DNA from: Mesostigma viride
Taxonomy: Eukaryota > Streptophyta > Mesostigmatophyceae > Mesostigmatales > Mesostigmataceae
Direction of reading: 5' to 3'
Length of the DNA: 38,203 nt
Assembly: GCA_009746045.1 (NCBI GenBank)
Contig: RPFO01000273.1
Span: forward strand, 1 to 38,203
Made by a program: the position numbers and the translations under genes. The notes beneath the pieces are model-generated. The model did no database searches and was not told the DNA's origin. It saw nothing but the letters and a program-made list of their open reading frames with translations. Positions 1-8,861 of this stretch are shown here, piece after piece (position 1 is the stretch's first letter; the number at the start of each line of letters is the position of its first letter).

Positions 1-335
1 CACCCAGGTGTGGCAGCATAAATACCGAGGGGGGGTGCCATGCATAATACCGAGGGGGGTGCTGGCATGCATAAATACCTAGGGGGGGTGCTGGCATGCA
101 TAAATACCGAGGGGGTGCTGGCAAGCATAAATACCTAGGGGGTGCTGGCATGCATAAATACCTAGAAGGGGGGCTGGCATGCATAAATACCTAGGGGGGT
201 GCTGGCATGCATAAATACCGAGGGGGGTGCTGGCATGCATAAATACCGAGGGGGGTGCTGCATGCATAAATACCGGGGGGGGTGCTGGCAAGCATAAATA
301 CCGAGGGGGGGTGCTGGCATGCATAAATACCTAGG

Positions 336-530
336 GTTCAGCTGCCATTCGTACCTTTTTTTCTGTTTTTATTTTTAAATGGGCCGGCCTGGGGCAGCGG
401 CGGCGGGTGGAAGAAAACTGATAGCGTTGTTGTGCATCCCGTGACCACCGGCCACCAAACGGAGGCACACACCAAGGCAGATCAAGCACCAAAGGAGCAG
501 CAAGGACGTTGACGTTAGTAACCAAGAATG
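336..530. repeat. 198-bp interspersed block, copy 1 (195 bp)
   Basis: This non-minisatellite block starts GTTCAGCTGCCATTCG and ends AACCAAGAATGGG. In between are a T-rich tract, a GC-rich stretch and GACGTTGACGTTAG. It is the first of four near-identical copies and has small deletions relative to the others. Both edges fall inside a G-run, so the junctions with the flanking units are seamless. No coding potential was recognised. Confidence 0.9.
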
Positions 531-732
531 GGGTGCTGGCATGCATAAATACCGAGGGGGGTGCTGGCAAGCATAAATACCGAGGGGGGGGTGCTGGCAT
601 GCATAAATACCTGGGGGGGGTGCTGGCATGCATAAATACCGAGGGGGTGCTGGCATGCATAAATACCGAGGGGGGGGTGCTGGCATGCATAAATACCGAG
701 GGGGGGGTGCTGGCATGCATAAATACCTAGGG

Positions 733-930
733 GTTCAGCTGCCATTCGTACCTTTTTTTCTGTTTTTATTTTTTAATGGGGGCCGGCCTGGGGCAGCGGC
801 GGCGGGTGGAAGAAAACTGATAGCGTTGTTGTGCATCCCGTGACCACCGGCCACCAAACGGAGGCACGACACCAAGGCAGATCAAGCACCAAAGGAAGCA
901 GCAAGGACGTTGACGTTAGTAACCAAGAAT
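733..930. repeat. 198-bp interspersed block, copy 2
   Basis: Same block as at 336-530 in full-length form. The minisatellite resumes directly after its terminal G-run, so block plus following array looks like a composite unit that has been duplicated. Confidence 0.9.
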
Positions 931-2698
931 GGGGGTGCTGGCATGCATAAATACCGAGGGGGGGGTGCTGGCAAGCATAAATACCGAGGGGGTGCTGGCA
1001 TGCATAAATACCTAGGGGGGGTGCTGGCATGCATAAATACCTAGGGGGGGGTGCTGGCATGCATAAATACCTAGGGGGGGGTGCTGGCATGCATAAATAC
1101 CGAGGGGGTGCTGGCATGCATAAATACCTAGGGGGGGTGCTGGCATGCATAAATACCGAGGGGGGGGTGCTGGCAAGCATAAATACCGAGGGGGGGGTGC
1201 TGGCATGCATAAATACCGAGGGGGGGTGCTGGCATGCATAAATACCTAGGGGGGTGCTGGCATGCATAAATACCGAGGGGGGGTGCTGGCATGCATAAAT
1301 ACCGAGGGGGGTGCTGGCATGCATAAATACCTAGAAGGGGGGCTGGCATGCATAAATACCTAGAAGGGGGGTGCTGGCATGCATAAATACCGAGGGGGGT
1401 GCTGGCATGCATAAATACCTAGGGGGGGTGCTGGCATGCATAAATACCGGGGGGGTGCTGGCATGCATAAATACCTAGGGGGGGTGCTGGCATGCATAAA
1501 TACCGAGGGGGGGTGCTGGCATGCATAAATACCTAGGGGGGGGTGCTGGCATGCATAAATACCTAGGGGGGTGCTGGCATGCATAAATACCGAGGGGGGT
1601 GCTGGCATGCATAAATACCGAGGGGGGGTGCTGGCATGCATAAATACCTAGGGGGGGGTGCTGGCATGCATAAATACCTAGGGGGGTGCTGGCATGCATA
1701 AATACCGAGGGGGGGGTGCTGGCATGCATAAATACCTAGGGGGGGTGCTGGCATGCATAAATACCTAGGGGGGGTGCTGGCATGCATAAATACCGAGGGG
1801 GGGTGCTGGCATGCATAAATACCTAGGGGGGGTGCTGGCATGCATAAATACCTAGGGGGGGTGCTGGCATGCATAAATACCTAGGGGGGGTGCTGGCATG
1901 CATAAATACCGAGGGGGGGTGCTGGCATGCATAAATACCGAGGGGGGTGCTGGCATGCATAAATACCTAGGGGGGGTGCTGGCATGCATAAATACCGAGG
2001 GGGGGTGCTGGCATGCATAAATACCTAGGGGGGGTGCTGGCATGCATAAATACCTAGGGGGGGGTGCTGGCATGCATAAATACCGAGGGGGGGTGCTGGC
2101 ATGCATAAATACCTAGGGGGGGTGCTGGCATGCATAAATACCTAGGGGGGGTGCTGGCATGCATAAATACCTAGGGGGGGTGCTGGCATGCATAAATACC
2201 GAGGGGGGGTGCTGGCAAGCATAAATACCGAGGGGGGGGTGCTGGCATGCATAAATACCTAGGGGGGGTGCTGGCATGCATAAATACCGAGGGGGGGTGC
2301 TGGCATGCATAAATACCTAGGGGGGGGCTGGCATGCATAAATACCTAGGGGGGGTGCTGGCATGCATAAATACCGAGGGGGGGTGCTGGCATGCATAAAT
2401 ACCGAGGGGGGGTGCTGGCATGCATAAATACCTAGGGGGGGGTGCTGGCATGCATAAATACCGAGGGGGGGTGCTGGCATGCATAAATACCGAGGGGGGG
2501 TGCTGGCATGCATAAATACCTAGGGGGGGTGCTGGCATGCATAAATACCGAGGGGGGGTGCTGGCATGCATAAATACCGAGGGGGGGTGCTGGCATGCAT
2601 AAATACCGAGGGGGGGTGCTGGCATGCATAAATACCGAGGGGGGTGCTGGCAAGCATAAATACCGAGGGGGGGTGCTGGCATGCATAAATACCTAGGG

Positions 2699-2896
2699 GT
2701 TCAGCTGCCATTCGTACCTTTTTTTCTGTTTTTATTTTTTAATGGGGGCCGGCCTGGGGCAGCGGCGGCGGGTGGAAGAAAACTGATAGCGTTGTTGTGC
2801 ATCCCGTGACCACCGGCCACCAAACGGAGGCACGACACCAAGGCAGATCAAGCACCAAAGGAAGCAGCAAGGACGTTGACGTTAGTAACCAAGAAT
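2699..2896. repeat. 198-bp interspersed block, copy 3
   Basis: Full-length copy, essentially identical to copies 2 and 4. Only two minisatellite units (about 57 bp) separate it from copy 4, compared with about 61 units between copies 2 and 3. Unequal exchange or slippage would explain such variable spacing. Confidence 0.9.
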
Positions 2897-2955
2897 GGGG
2901 GTGCTGGCATGCATAAATACCGAGGGGGGGTGCTGGCATGCATAAATACCGAGGG

Positions 2956-3153
2956 GTTCAGCTGCCATTCGTACCTTTTTTTCTGTTTTTATTTTTTAAT
3001 GGGGGCCGGCCTGGGGCAGCGGCGGCGGGTGGAAGAAAACTGATAGCGTTGTTGTGCATCCCGTGACCACCGGCCACCAAACGGAGGCACGACACCAAGG
3101 CAGATCAAGCACCAAAGGAAGCAGCAAGGACGTTGACGTTAGTAACCAAGAAT
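2956..3153. repeat. 198-bp interspersed block, copy 4, at the array edge
   Basis: Last copy. It is followed not by minisatellite but by unique sequence beginning AGCCGGGGGAAAG. This junction probably marks the original right boundary of the composite array (inference). Confidence 0.9.
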
Positions 3154-3720
3154 GGGAGCCGGGGGAAAGATCATATGGCGCTGCCATGGCAAGAAAACCC
3201 AGCAACGCAGCTATGGCGCAACCCAGAAACGAAAACATTTGCGACAGCCTGCTTCAATAATGCTTGGATTCACACAAATGAACAAGTGGGGCTTACCAAT
3301 CCAATCGATGGTCTCGGCTTGCTCGCAAATCCCTGCAACCAAACGAGAACCGACAAAAACACTCACACTCCCCCGTCAGCGACCGGCACCACGACACCAA
3401 AAAAGCGACGAAATTATCTGTCTCACACTCCCCCGTCATCGAGCTGCTTGTGGACAACTATCTGTCAAAAGCATCCATGTACAACCACCGCCATTGCTCA
3501 CCTCTTTTCACACTCTTCGGCTGCACACAATGGCGTTGCTCAGTCGAATATGGCTGTCGGGTTGCTAATATCGTTGTCACTTTCGGCCGATGTCGCGAAT
3601 ACCCGCCGTTGATGCTCGGGTGCAAGGTGCATCCACGGTGTCGGTCTTCCAGGAGGGCTGGAAAGCGCCAACGCAGCACCTGCAATTCAAATTCCCTGGT
3701 GCTGGTATGCCGACGCGCAA
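3154..3720. other. Low-copy DNA without a supported gene
   Basis: No conserved protein was recognised. Open frames of 130-250 codons cross this stretch on the + strand but have biased, low-information composition and run into promoter-like and repeat DNA downstream. A 17-bp motif, CTCACACTCCCCCGTCA, occurs twice (3362 and 3422, 60 bp apart). Confidence 0.5.
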
Positions 3721-3728
3721 ATGGAATG

Positions 3729-3753
3729 GCGCGGCGCCTAAAAGGCGCCGCGC
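3729..3753. repeat. Perfect GC hairpin 1 (11-bp arms, AAA loop)
   Basis: GCGCGGCGCCT at 3729-3739 and its exact reverse complement at 3743-3753 are separated by AAA. It is the first of two near-identical hairpins spaced 57 bp apart. E2F-like sites lie immediately downstream. Confidence 0.9.
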
Positions 3754-3785
3754 GCGGGAAAAAAATTTACGCGCCAAACGATATG

Positions 3786-3810
3786 GCGCGGCGCCGGGAC
3801 GGCGCCGCGC
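3786..3810. repeat. Perfect GC hairpin 2 (11-bp arms, GGA loop)
   Basis: GCGCGGCGCCG at 3786-3796 pairs exactly with 3800-3810 around a 3-nt loop. Compared with hairpin 1, the arms differ only at the loop-closing base pair (G-C for T-A), which is changed on both sides so that pairing is kept. Confidence 0.9.
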
Positions 3811-3846
3811 TGAAAAATACTTGCAGTCGCAACTGTGACGCGGAGA

Positions 3847-4032
3847 TGCACACAGCTCGAGCCCATTTTTTCACATTCCTGCTACCTGATTGGACGCCTG
3901 GCGGAGGAAGCTTTTCACGCGCGACGCTGACGCCGTGTGGCGCCACATGGACGCGGCGCTGCACACAGCTCGAGCCCATTTTTTCACATTCCTGCTACCT
4001 GATTGGACGCCTGGCGGAGGAAGCTTTTCACG
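3847..4032. repeat. 73-bp direct repeat, two copies
   Basis: The segment from TGCACACAGCTCGAG to AAGCTTTTCACG occurs at 3847-3919 and 3960-4032. The copies appear identical and are separated by 40 bp of GC-rich sequence. Each carries ATTGG. The duplication doubles the upstream element of the candidate promoter. Confidence 0.9.
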
Positions 4033-4089
4033 GCGCGACGCCGAGGGGCTTCAAAAACGTATATAAGCAGGCAAAATTTCTCCGAAATT

Positions 4090-4237
4090 TAATGAACGAG
4101 CGCGACGCGGAGACCATGCTAGTGTGCGGAACTGGTGAACCACACCGGTACGGGACAGATTCTTGGCTGATCCTCGTAGTACCTCGTGAACACGTCTAGT
4201 AGGCCCGGGTTCAACTCCCGTCGTAACATTTTTTTTT
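4090..4237 (+). ncRNA. Possible short transcript with B-box-like T-arm and T9 terminator
   Basis: The stretch begins 20-30 bp after the TATA box and ends in nine T residues at 4229-4237, as RNA polymerase III units do. GTTCAACTC at 4209-4217 fits the B-box consensus GWTCRANNC, and CGGG/CCCG around it can form a tRNA T-arm-like hairpin. A weak A-box-like TGGCTGATCC lies at about 4164. No full tRNA cloverleaf could be drawn and no known RNA family was recognised. Alternatively this is an mRNA leader: an in-frame ORF of 35 codons runs from 4092 to 4199. Treat as a candidate only. Confidence 0.2.
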
Positions 4238-4732
4238 GGGTTGGTGTGGCAAGCCTATAAAGCAATCCGCAAACCACTACACGGCTGGTAAGATTTAATA
4301 TAATTAGCAACCTAATAGCTATATCAAAAATGTTTATGGGCATGGAAATTTTTAATATGTTGATATTAGACTGCAATGAAACGAATATGCAACCTGCCCC
4401 CCTATGTTTAATACAATAATTATTATTATTATTTGTGGCATGAATCTAATAATTGTGTGAAATACAATGCTATGTGCAATATATTGCTGGTATGCCATGC
4501 AATTGTAACCAACAGGTGCAAGACCAAAAGGCGTCTTCAGGGCCCACCTGCTGCGAACAAGAGCTATGGCGGCGGGCGGTGCGTGCAGGGTTACGGATTT
4601 ACGGGGTTGTTGACCACCAAATTTGTTGTTACGTGTGTTATGGAAACATTTCAGTCGAATTTCTGGGTTCCAACGGTCGTAAGGTTATAAAAAGTGCGTT
4701 GGGATTCGGAAATTCACATCCTGGCGTGTAAA
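4238..4732. other. AT-rich low-copy DNA, no gene seen
   Basis: The stretch includes a short ATT microsatellite near 4420-4433. CCAACGGTCGTAAGG at 4670-4684 is a degenerate form of the palindrome that dominates the next 600 bp, so it may be the decayed outer edge of that array. No protein or RNA gene was recognised. Confidence 0.5.
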
Positions 4733-5287
4733 AAATGCAGGTGTTGGCGAGTTTTCGGCCCGCTTTCAGGGGTCCAACGGCCGTTGGGTGTCGAAAATGC
4801 ATGTGTTAGCGTGTTTCCGGCCCACTTTCAGGGGCCCAACGGCCGTTGGACGTCGAAAATGCATGTGTTGGCGTGTTTTCGGCCCGCTTTCAGGGGTCCA
4901 ACGGCCGTTGGGTGTCGAAAATGCATGTAAAGGGCGTGTTTCAGGCCCACTTTCAGGGGTCCAACGGCCGTTGGGTGTCGAAAATGCATGTGTTGGCGTG
5001 TTTTCGGCCCGCTTTCAGGGGTCCAACGGCCGTTGGGTGTCGAAAATGCATGTGTTGGCGTGTTTCAGGCCCACTTTCAGGGGTCCAACGGCCGTTGGGT
5101 GTCGAAAATGCATGTGTTGGCGTGTTTTCGGCCCGCTTTCTGGGGTCCAACGGCCGTTGGGTGTCGAAAATGCATGTGTTGGCGTGTTTCAGGCCCACTT
5201 TCGGGGGTCCAACGGCCGTTGGGTGTCGAAAATGCATGTGTTGGCGTGTTTCAGGCGTACTTTCAGGGGTCCAACGGCCGTTGGGAC
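4733..5287. repeat. Nine-copy 62-bp tandem array centred on CCAACGGCCGTTGG
   Basis: Palindrome cores start at 4774, 4836, 4898, 4961, 5023, 5085, 5147, 5209 and 5271, spaced 62 bp apart (one gap of 63). Each unit also carries AAAATGCATGTGTTGGCGTG. Two unit types alternate: one with TTTTCGGCCCGC, the other with TTTCAGGCCCAC or a close variant, so the true period is a ~124-bp dimer. Frames open on both strands across the array are repeat artefacts. The array stops 70 bp before the first in-frame ATG of the downstream gene. Confidence 0.95.
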
Positions 5288-5353
5288 CTACAAATTGGGT
5301 AATTGTTGGAAAGCAATAATTTGATAAAAGTCAAAACTTCGTCTGGATTCTGT

Positions 5354-8300
5354 ATGCGCGCGGATGCAGGTGAAGCGCACAACAAAGACCTAAGTCTCAA
5401 GTACGTCGAGATCAAGGGCAACCAACTTGCCCTCGACATGGCCAGCGCAATGGAATACTTGCTGAAGGACAACAATCACAAGACTGAAAACACGAAAACT
5501 GCAGTAGGCTTGAGGGCGCTTGAGCGGCTGCCAGGTGCGGTTGTGAAGGTTATGGGGAAACAGTACCGCCCTGCGCTGAAAAGAAAGGCGTCGGAGTCCT
5601 TCGCTCAGGAGGTTGTCGCTAATATCGTGCAAGGTTTCCAGGAATTGGGCAAGTCGGATGAGCACAGGAACGCGAAGTGCGCTGTGCTGTCAATGTGCTT
5701 GGGAAAGGACGGCATGAACAATCAAGGGCATTGCACTCTCGCGCGGCTGCTTCACGTCACGCCCAAGGATATCCAGACCGCAAGGGGAATGAGGATGGGG
5801 GGCGACCTTCCCGCCCTGAAGGCGCCCCCTCGTGCTTTACGGTCGGACAAGTTTCCGGAGGAGGTCAAAGAAATCGTCGGGAGTTACTGGTTGTCAGACC
5901 TAAACACGAGGGCGTCTCCCAACCATAAGGACGTGGTCAATGAGTTCGAAAGGAAGGGAAACGCCAGGATTCTCATTTCCTCCCAGGGCGGAAGGTACTA
6001 TTTGGACTCGCTTGAAACGATTTACAAGCGGTTCTGTTCTGACGCGTCGCCGTACAAGGGAGGTATCGTGACGACTGCGGACGGGACAAGGTACAAGGTG
6101 GGGTACACGAAGTTCGTGGAGTTCATGCCCAAGTGCGTAAAGGGCGTGTGGAAGGACCGGGACTTGTGCGCATGCGAAAAGCACGTCGTCTTCGAGTCTC
6201 TGCTCTCTGCCTTCACCAAAGGCGTCAAGGAGTTGAAGAGCACGCTGGAGATCGAGGAGAGGGAGGGTATCCCTTCCGTGCCTGACAATGCCCATGATTT
6301 CGTTCGACGTTTCACCTGCCACAGGGCTGAGAGGGGGGAGGGGGGGCAAGGAGGGGGGAGGACGGGCGGCCCGTTCGTTAACGTCCCAATGAACTGCTTG
6401 GAAGGGACGTGCAACGAGTGTGGGATTTCCGAGTTCATCGTGACGGACCAGATGAAGGGGTGGACAAAGAAGTACACGTGGTTCGACTTCATAAAGGAGG
6501 GCACAGCGCCCCGTGGGACGGTAAGCATGTATATTTGCATCGTTGAATATATATATGTAGACTTTCATACTTCCAACGGCCGTTGGCGTTGGGAAATTCC
6601 CAGCTGCTGACTTCCATTCTTCGGTCAATCCATGGTGCGCGGGCATGTATATTTGCATCGTTGAATATATATATGTAGACTTTCATACTTCCAACGGCCG
6701 TTGGCGTTGGGAAATTCCCAGCTGCTGACTTCCATTCTTCGGTCATTCCATGGTGCGCGGGTGTGTTGTGTTGCAGGAGGAGGATGTGGCGCCGCAAATG
6801 AACCTGCAGCAAAAACTCATCAAGTCAACCCTCTCGGAGCTCCATGAACTCATTACGGCGCGCTTCCCGGAATTCGCCATTCACGTCCATACATGGGCCT
6901 GGCAGCACCACGCTTACAAGGAGTGCATTGACGTGATGCCGCTGGGAACGGTGGTGGTCCTGATGGACTACTCGGAGAACTATTCGGACCACCTGCAGAA
7001 ACAGTTGCAGGCGCAGTACTGGTACCCAAGTAGTTACGTCCTGATGCCGGTGATCGTGATGTACCGTGATCCCGTATCGCTGGAAATCAAAAGGGTGAAG
7101 CACGATTACATGGGGAAGGACGTACCGAGGAATGCCCAGACCCTGGAGTTCGTGATGAAGAATACCCTTAAGGTGCTGAGGGAGGAGGGGGTGGAGGTGA
7201 GGAACTGGATCAGTTGGTCCGACAACTGTAAGGAGCAGTTCCAATCCCGGTATGTGGTGGCGATGGCTGCGGACCTGCTCGAGGCCGACCCCGACTTGGA
7301 CACATTGGAGTGGAACTACTCATGTGCAGGACATGGGAAGGGGGAGTCGGACGGGGAGGGGGGGACGGTGAAAAGCATCCTCAAAAGAGCGCAGATGCAG
7401 GAGGACAATCGGAACCTGAATACGGTGGAGGCACTGGTGGCCTACCTGAACCGGGATTGGAGAACCGGCAAAGACTCGAGTCGACCATCGGCACAATCGG
7501 ACGTGGTTCGACGGGCATTTCTTCTCGATAACGTAAGTAAAGACAGTTGCTTTCTGGTGGTCAAGTGCAGTTCTATAATTTGTCTCTGGTTACACTTTAC
7601 AGAGGACAGCTTCCTTGATGCAGTTTGAAGTTTCATAAGGCCAACGGCCGTTGGAGCTGGAAAATCATATAATTGTAGAGTGCCAACGGCCGTTGGAGTT
7701 GAGAAATGTACTTATAAAGTTTCCAAGGGCCAACGGCCGTTGGAGTTTGGAAATCTTATAATTGTTGAGTGCCAACGGCCGTTGGAGTTGGGAAATGTGC
7801 TGTGATGTTGTTTCATGGATTTACAATTGCAGATTCCCACGTCCGGTAAGGAGCGAGGCCCGATCCGAGATATCTCCACGGCACACCAGTGGCGACTGGA
7901 CAAAAAGGGCGAGCAGGTCGAGGTGGTTCAGCTCAGGCGTTTTTCATGCTTCAGTTGTGCGGAGTGCCGAGAGGGCAAGTGGAGGACATGCCCAAATGAT
8001 TGGAGCAGCTCGTCGTGGACTGTAAAACTCCAGGCGAGTAAGTCGCGGAACCCCACGCGATATCCGGGAACCCGCCTGAACCACCTTCAAACGGCAAGAA
8101 ACGAGTTGGGGCGTGGTTTGCAGGAGGGGGAGGCCGTCGCAGTCGCATCTGAGAGGGGGCACAAGGACCATGTGCCCGACCACCCGTACTGGTTGGCGAA
8201 AGTTGTTCGAGTCGCCCACCAACTCGACAAGGATGAGTGTTTAAACAAACATACCGGGGGGGGGGCGAGGTTTTTAAGAAAGGCAACTGGGTAATGTACG

Positions 8301-8500
8301 TAAAATACTTCGAGAGGTGCTCCTCCTCCGGATCGGACGCCCGACGCTTCTTCTGGAACCCAGACGACCGAGAACCCTTAACTGCAATCGTGTGCTACCT
8401 GAGCGTCGCAAAGGTCACGAAGGGCAAGTGGGAAGGACATCCGGACAACACGCGACAGGGCTGGTTCACAATTGCGAAGAAGGTGGACGCCGAAATTACG
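5354..8500 (+). CDS. DDE-transposase-like protein, three exons, one frameshift
   Basis: Exons are 5354-6520, 6777-7532 and 7833-8500. Both introns are phase 0 with good GTAAG donors and T-rich TTGCAG acceptors, and a further GTACGT donor at 8501 suggests the gene continues. The product would be about 860 residues. Numbering from ATG 5354, visible motifs are CACEKH (272-277), a Cys cluster (348, 353, 356), MDYSENYSD with Asp453, WSDNCKEQFQSR with Asp538, and GHGKGESDGEGG (574 on) with Glu579 and Asp581. This layout, with SPNHKDV upstream, resembles an uncharacterised transposase-derived family I know from invertebrate and fish genomes. DDE chemistry is inferred from the spaced acidic motifs. 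A G10 run at 8256-8265 breaks the frame: before it the frame ends DECLNKHTGGG, after it the sensible frame reads EVFKKGNWVMYVKYF. This is either a homopolymer sequencing error or a disabling mutation. The start is uncertain because the frame is open back to about 5303. Confidence 0.6.
6521..6776 (+). other. Intron 1, built of a 118-bp tandem duplication with two palindromes
   Basis: The donor GTAAGCATG follows ACG, and the acceptor TTGTGTTGCAG precedes GAGGAGGAT; both sides are phase 0. Most of the intron is two copies (from 6526 and 6644) of a 118-bp unit, each with a CCAACGGCCGTTGG core (6573-6586 and 6691-6704) in the symmetric frame TTTC - 6 nt - core - 6 nt - GAAA. ATATATATATG precedes each core. 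Confidence 0.8.
7533..7832 (+). other. Intron 2, with four palindromes
   Basis: The donor GTAAGTAAAG is at 7533 and the acceptor TTTACAATTGCAG ends at 7832, both phase 0. Palindrome cores lie at 7641, 7683, 7730 and 7772 (spacings 42, 47, 42), so an 89-bp dimer is repeated twice. Each core is followed after five or six bases by GAAA. The first 80 bases of the intron have no repeats. Confidence 0.8.
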
Positions 8501-8815
8501 GTACGTCATTCCAAACATAACTGTGTAAAATTGGTGTTTGTATGTCCCATGTGTTTTTTTGTCGACGTTCGTTCACCTTACTACTACATTACATACGGGG
8601 CAATGGCAGCCTATACTTTAGCTTGGCTGAATGGCGCAGTTCGCATATCTTAATTTCTCAAAGCCAACGGCCGTTGGACTTACGAAACTGGACAAGTGCC
8701 AAGTGCGGATTGGGTACTATTATTGTTGAGGATGACCAGTTGTGTTTATATATTTTTGCATGGTGGCGGATGACTTGGCGTGTTGTTGCATTTTTACATA
8801 CGGGTGTATGGTAGG
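8501..8815. other. Low-copy DNA after the last recognised exon
   Basis: It begins with a consensus-like splice donor GTACGTC, so its start is probably intron 3 of the transposase-like gene. It holds one palindrome core (8664-8677) in the full TTTC - 6 nt - core - 6 nt - GAAA frame. No acceptor or further exon could be recognised before the satellite begins. Confidence 0.5.
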
Positions 8816-8847
8816 CCTTAAACCCTAAACCCCTACACTCCTAAACC
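8816..8847. repeat. Degenerate telomere-like repeats (C-rich on + strand)
   Basis: CCTTAAACCCTAAACCCC is followed by TACACTCCTAAACC. One exact ACCCTAAAC and several one-base variants of the plant telomere unit CCCTAAA are present. It sits at the left boundary of the TG-rich block. It is too short and degenerate to be a functional telomere. Confidence 0.6.
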
Positions 8848-8861
8848 ATGTTTACCCTTAT

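Larger units (their letters stand above)
1..3153. repeat. G-run minisatellite (28-30 bp unit) interrupted by four 198-bp blocks
   Basis: About 80 tandem units run through this stretch. Each reads TGCTGGCATGCATAAATACC, then TA or GA, then a run of 5-10 G. Units differ almost only in the T/G base after ATACC, in G-run length, and in a few GCAAGC for GCATGC changes. Each unit carries GCATGCAT, which contains the plant RY motif CATGCA, and one G-run on the + strand. Because the unit length varies and is not a multiple of three, the reverse-strand frames (Pro/His/Tyr-rich) are not credible proteins. The array runs off the left edge of the window and ends at the fourth block near 3153. Confidence 0.95.
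3754..4067 (+). promoter_or_regulatory. Candidate promoter: two E2F-type sites, duplicated CCAAT segment, TATA box
   Basis: Two exact reverse-strand matches to the E2F consensus TTTSSCGC are present: GCGGGAAA at 3754-3761 and GCGCCAAA at 3771-3778. Next comes a 73-bp direct repeat (3847-3919 and 3960-4032, 113 bp apart), each copy with an inverted CCAAT box (ATTGG at 3889 and 4002). A TATA box, TATATAAG, lies at 4060-4067. The order and spacing look like a compact core promoter firing rightward with initiation near 4090. The site matches are seen directly; promoter activity and any cell-cycle control are inferred. Confidence 0.45.

Noticed and set aside
1-3153. Pro/His/Tyr-rich reverse-strand frames and the regular spacing resembling a CRISPR array
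   Set aside because: Units are contiguous with no unique spacers and the context is eukaryotic. The frames shift with G-run length.
3133-4199. Overlapping + frames of 138-249 codons
   Set aside because: They cross repeat, hairpin and promoter-like DNA and show no recognisable domain.
5900-6658. 252-codon reverse-strand frame
   Set aside because: Antisense shadow of exon 1 and intron 1 of the transposase-like gene.
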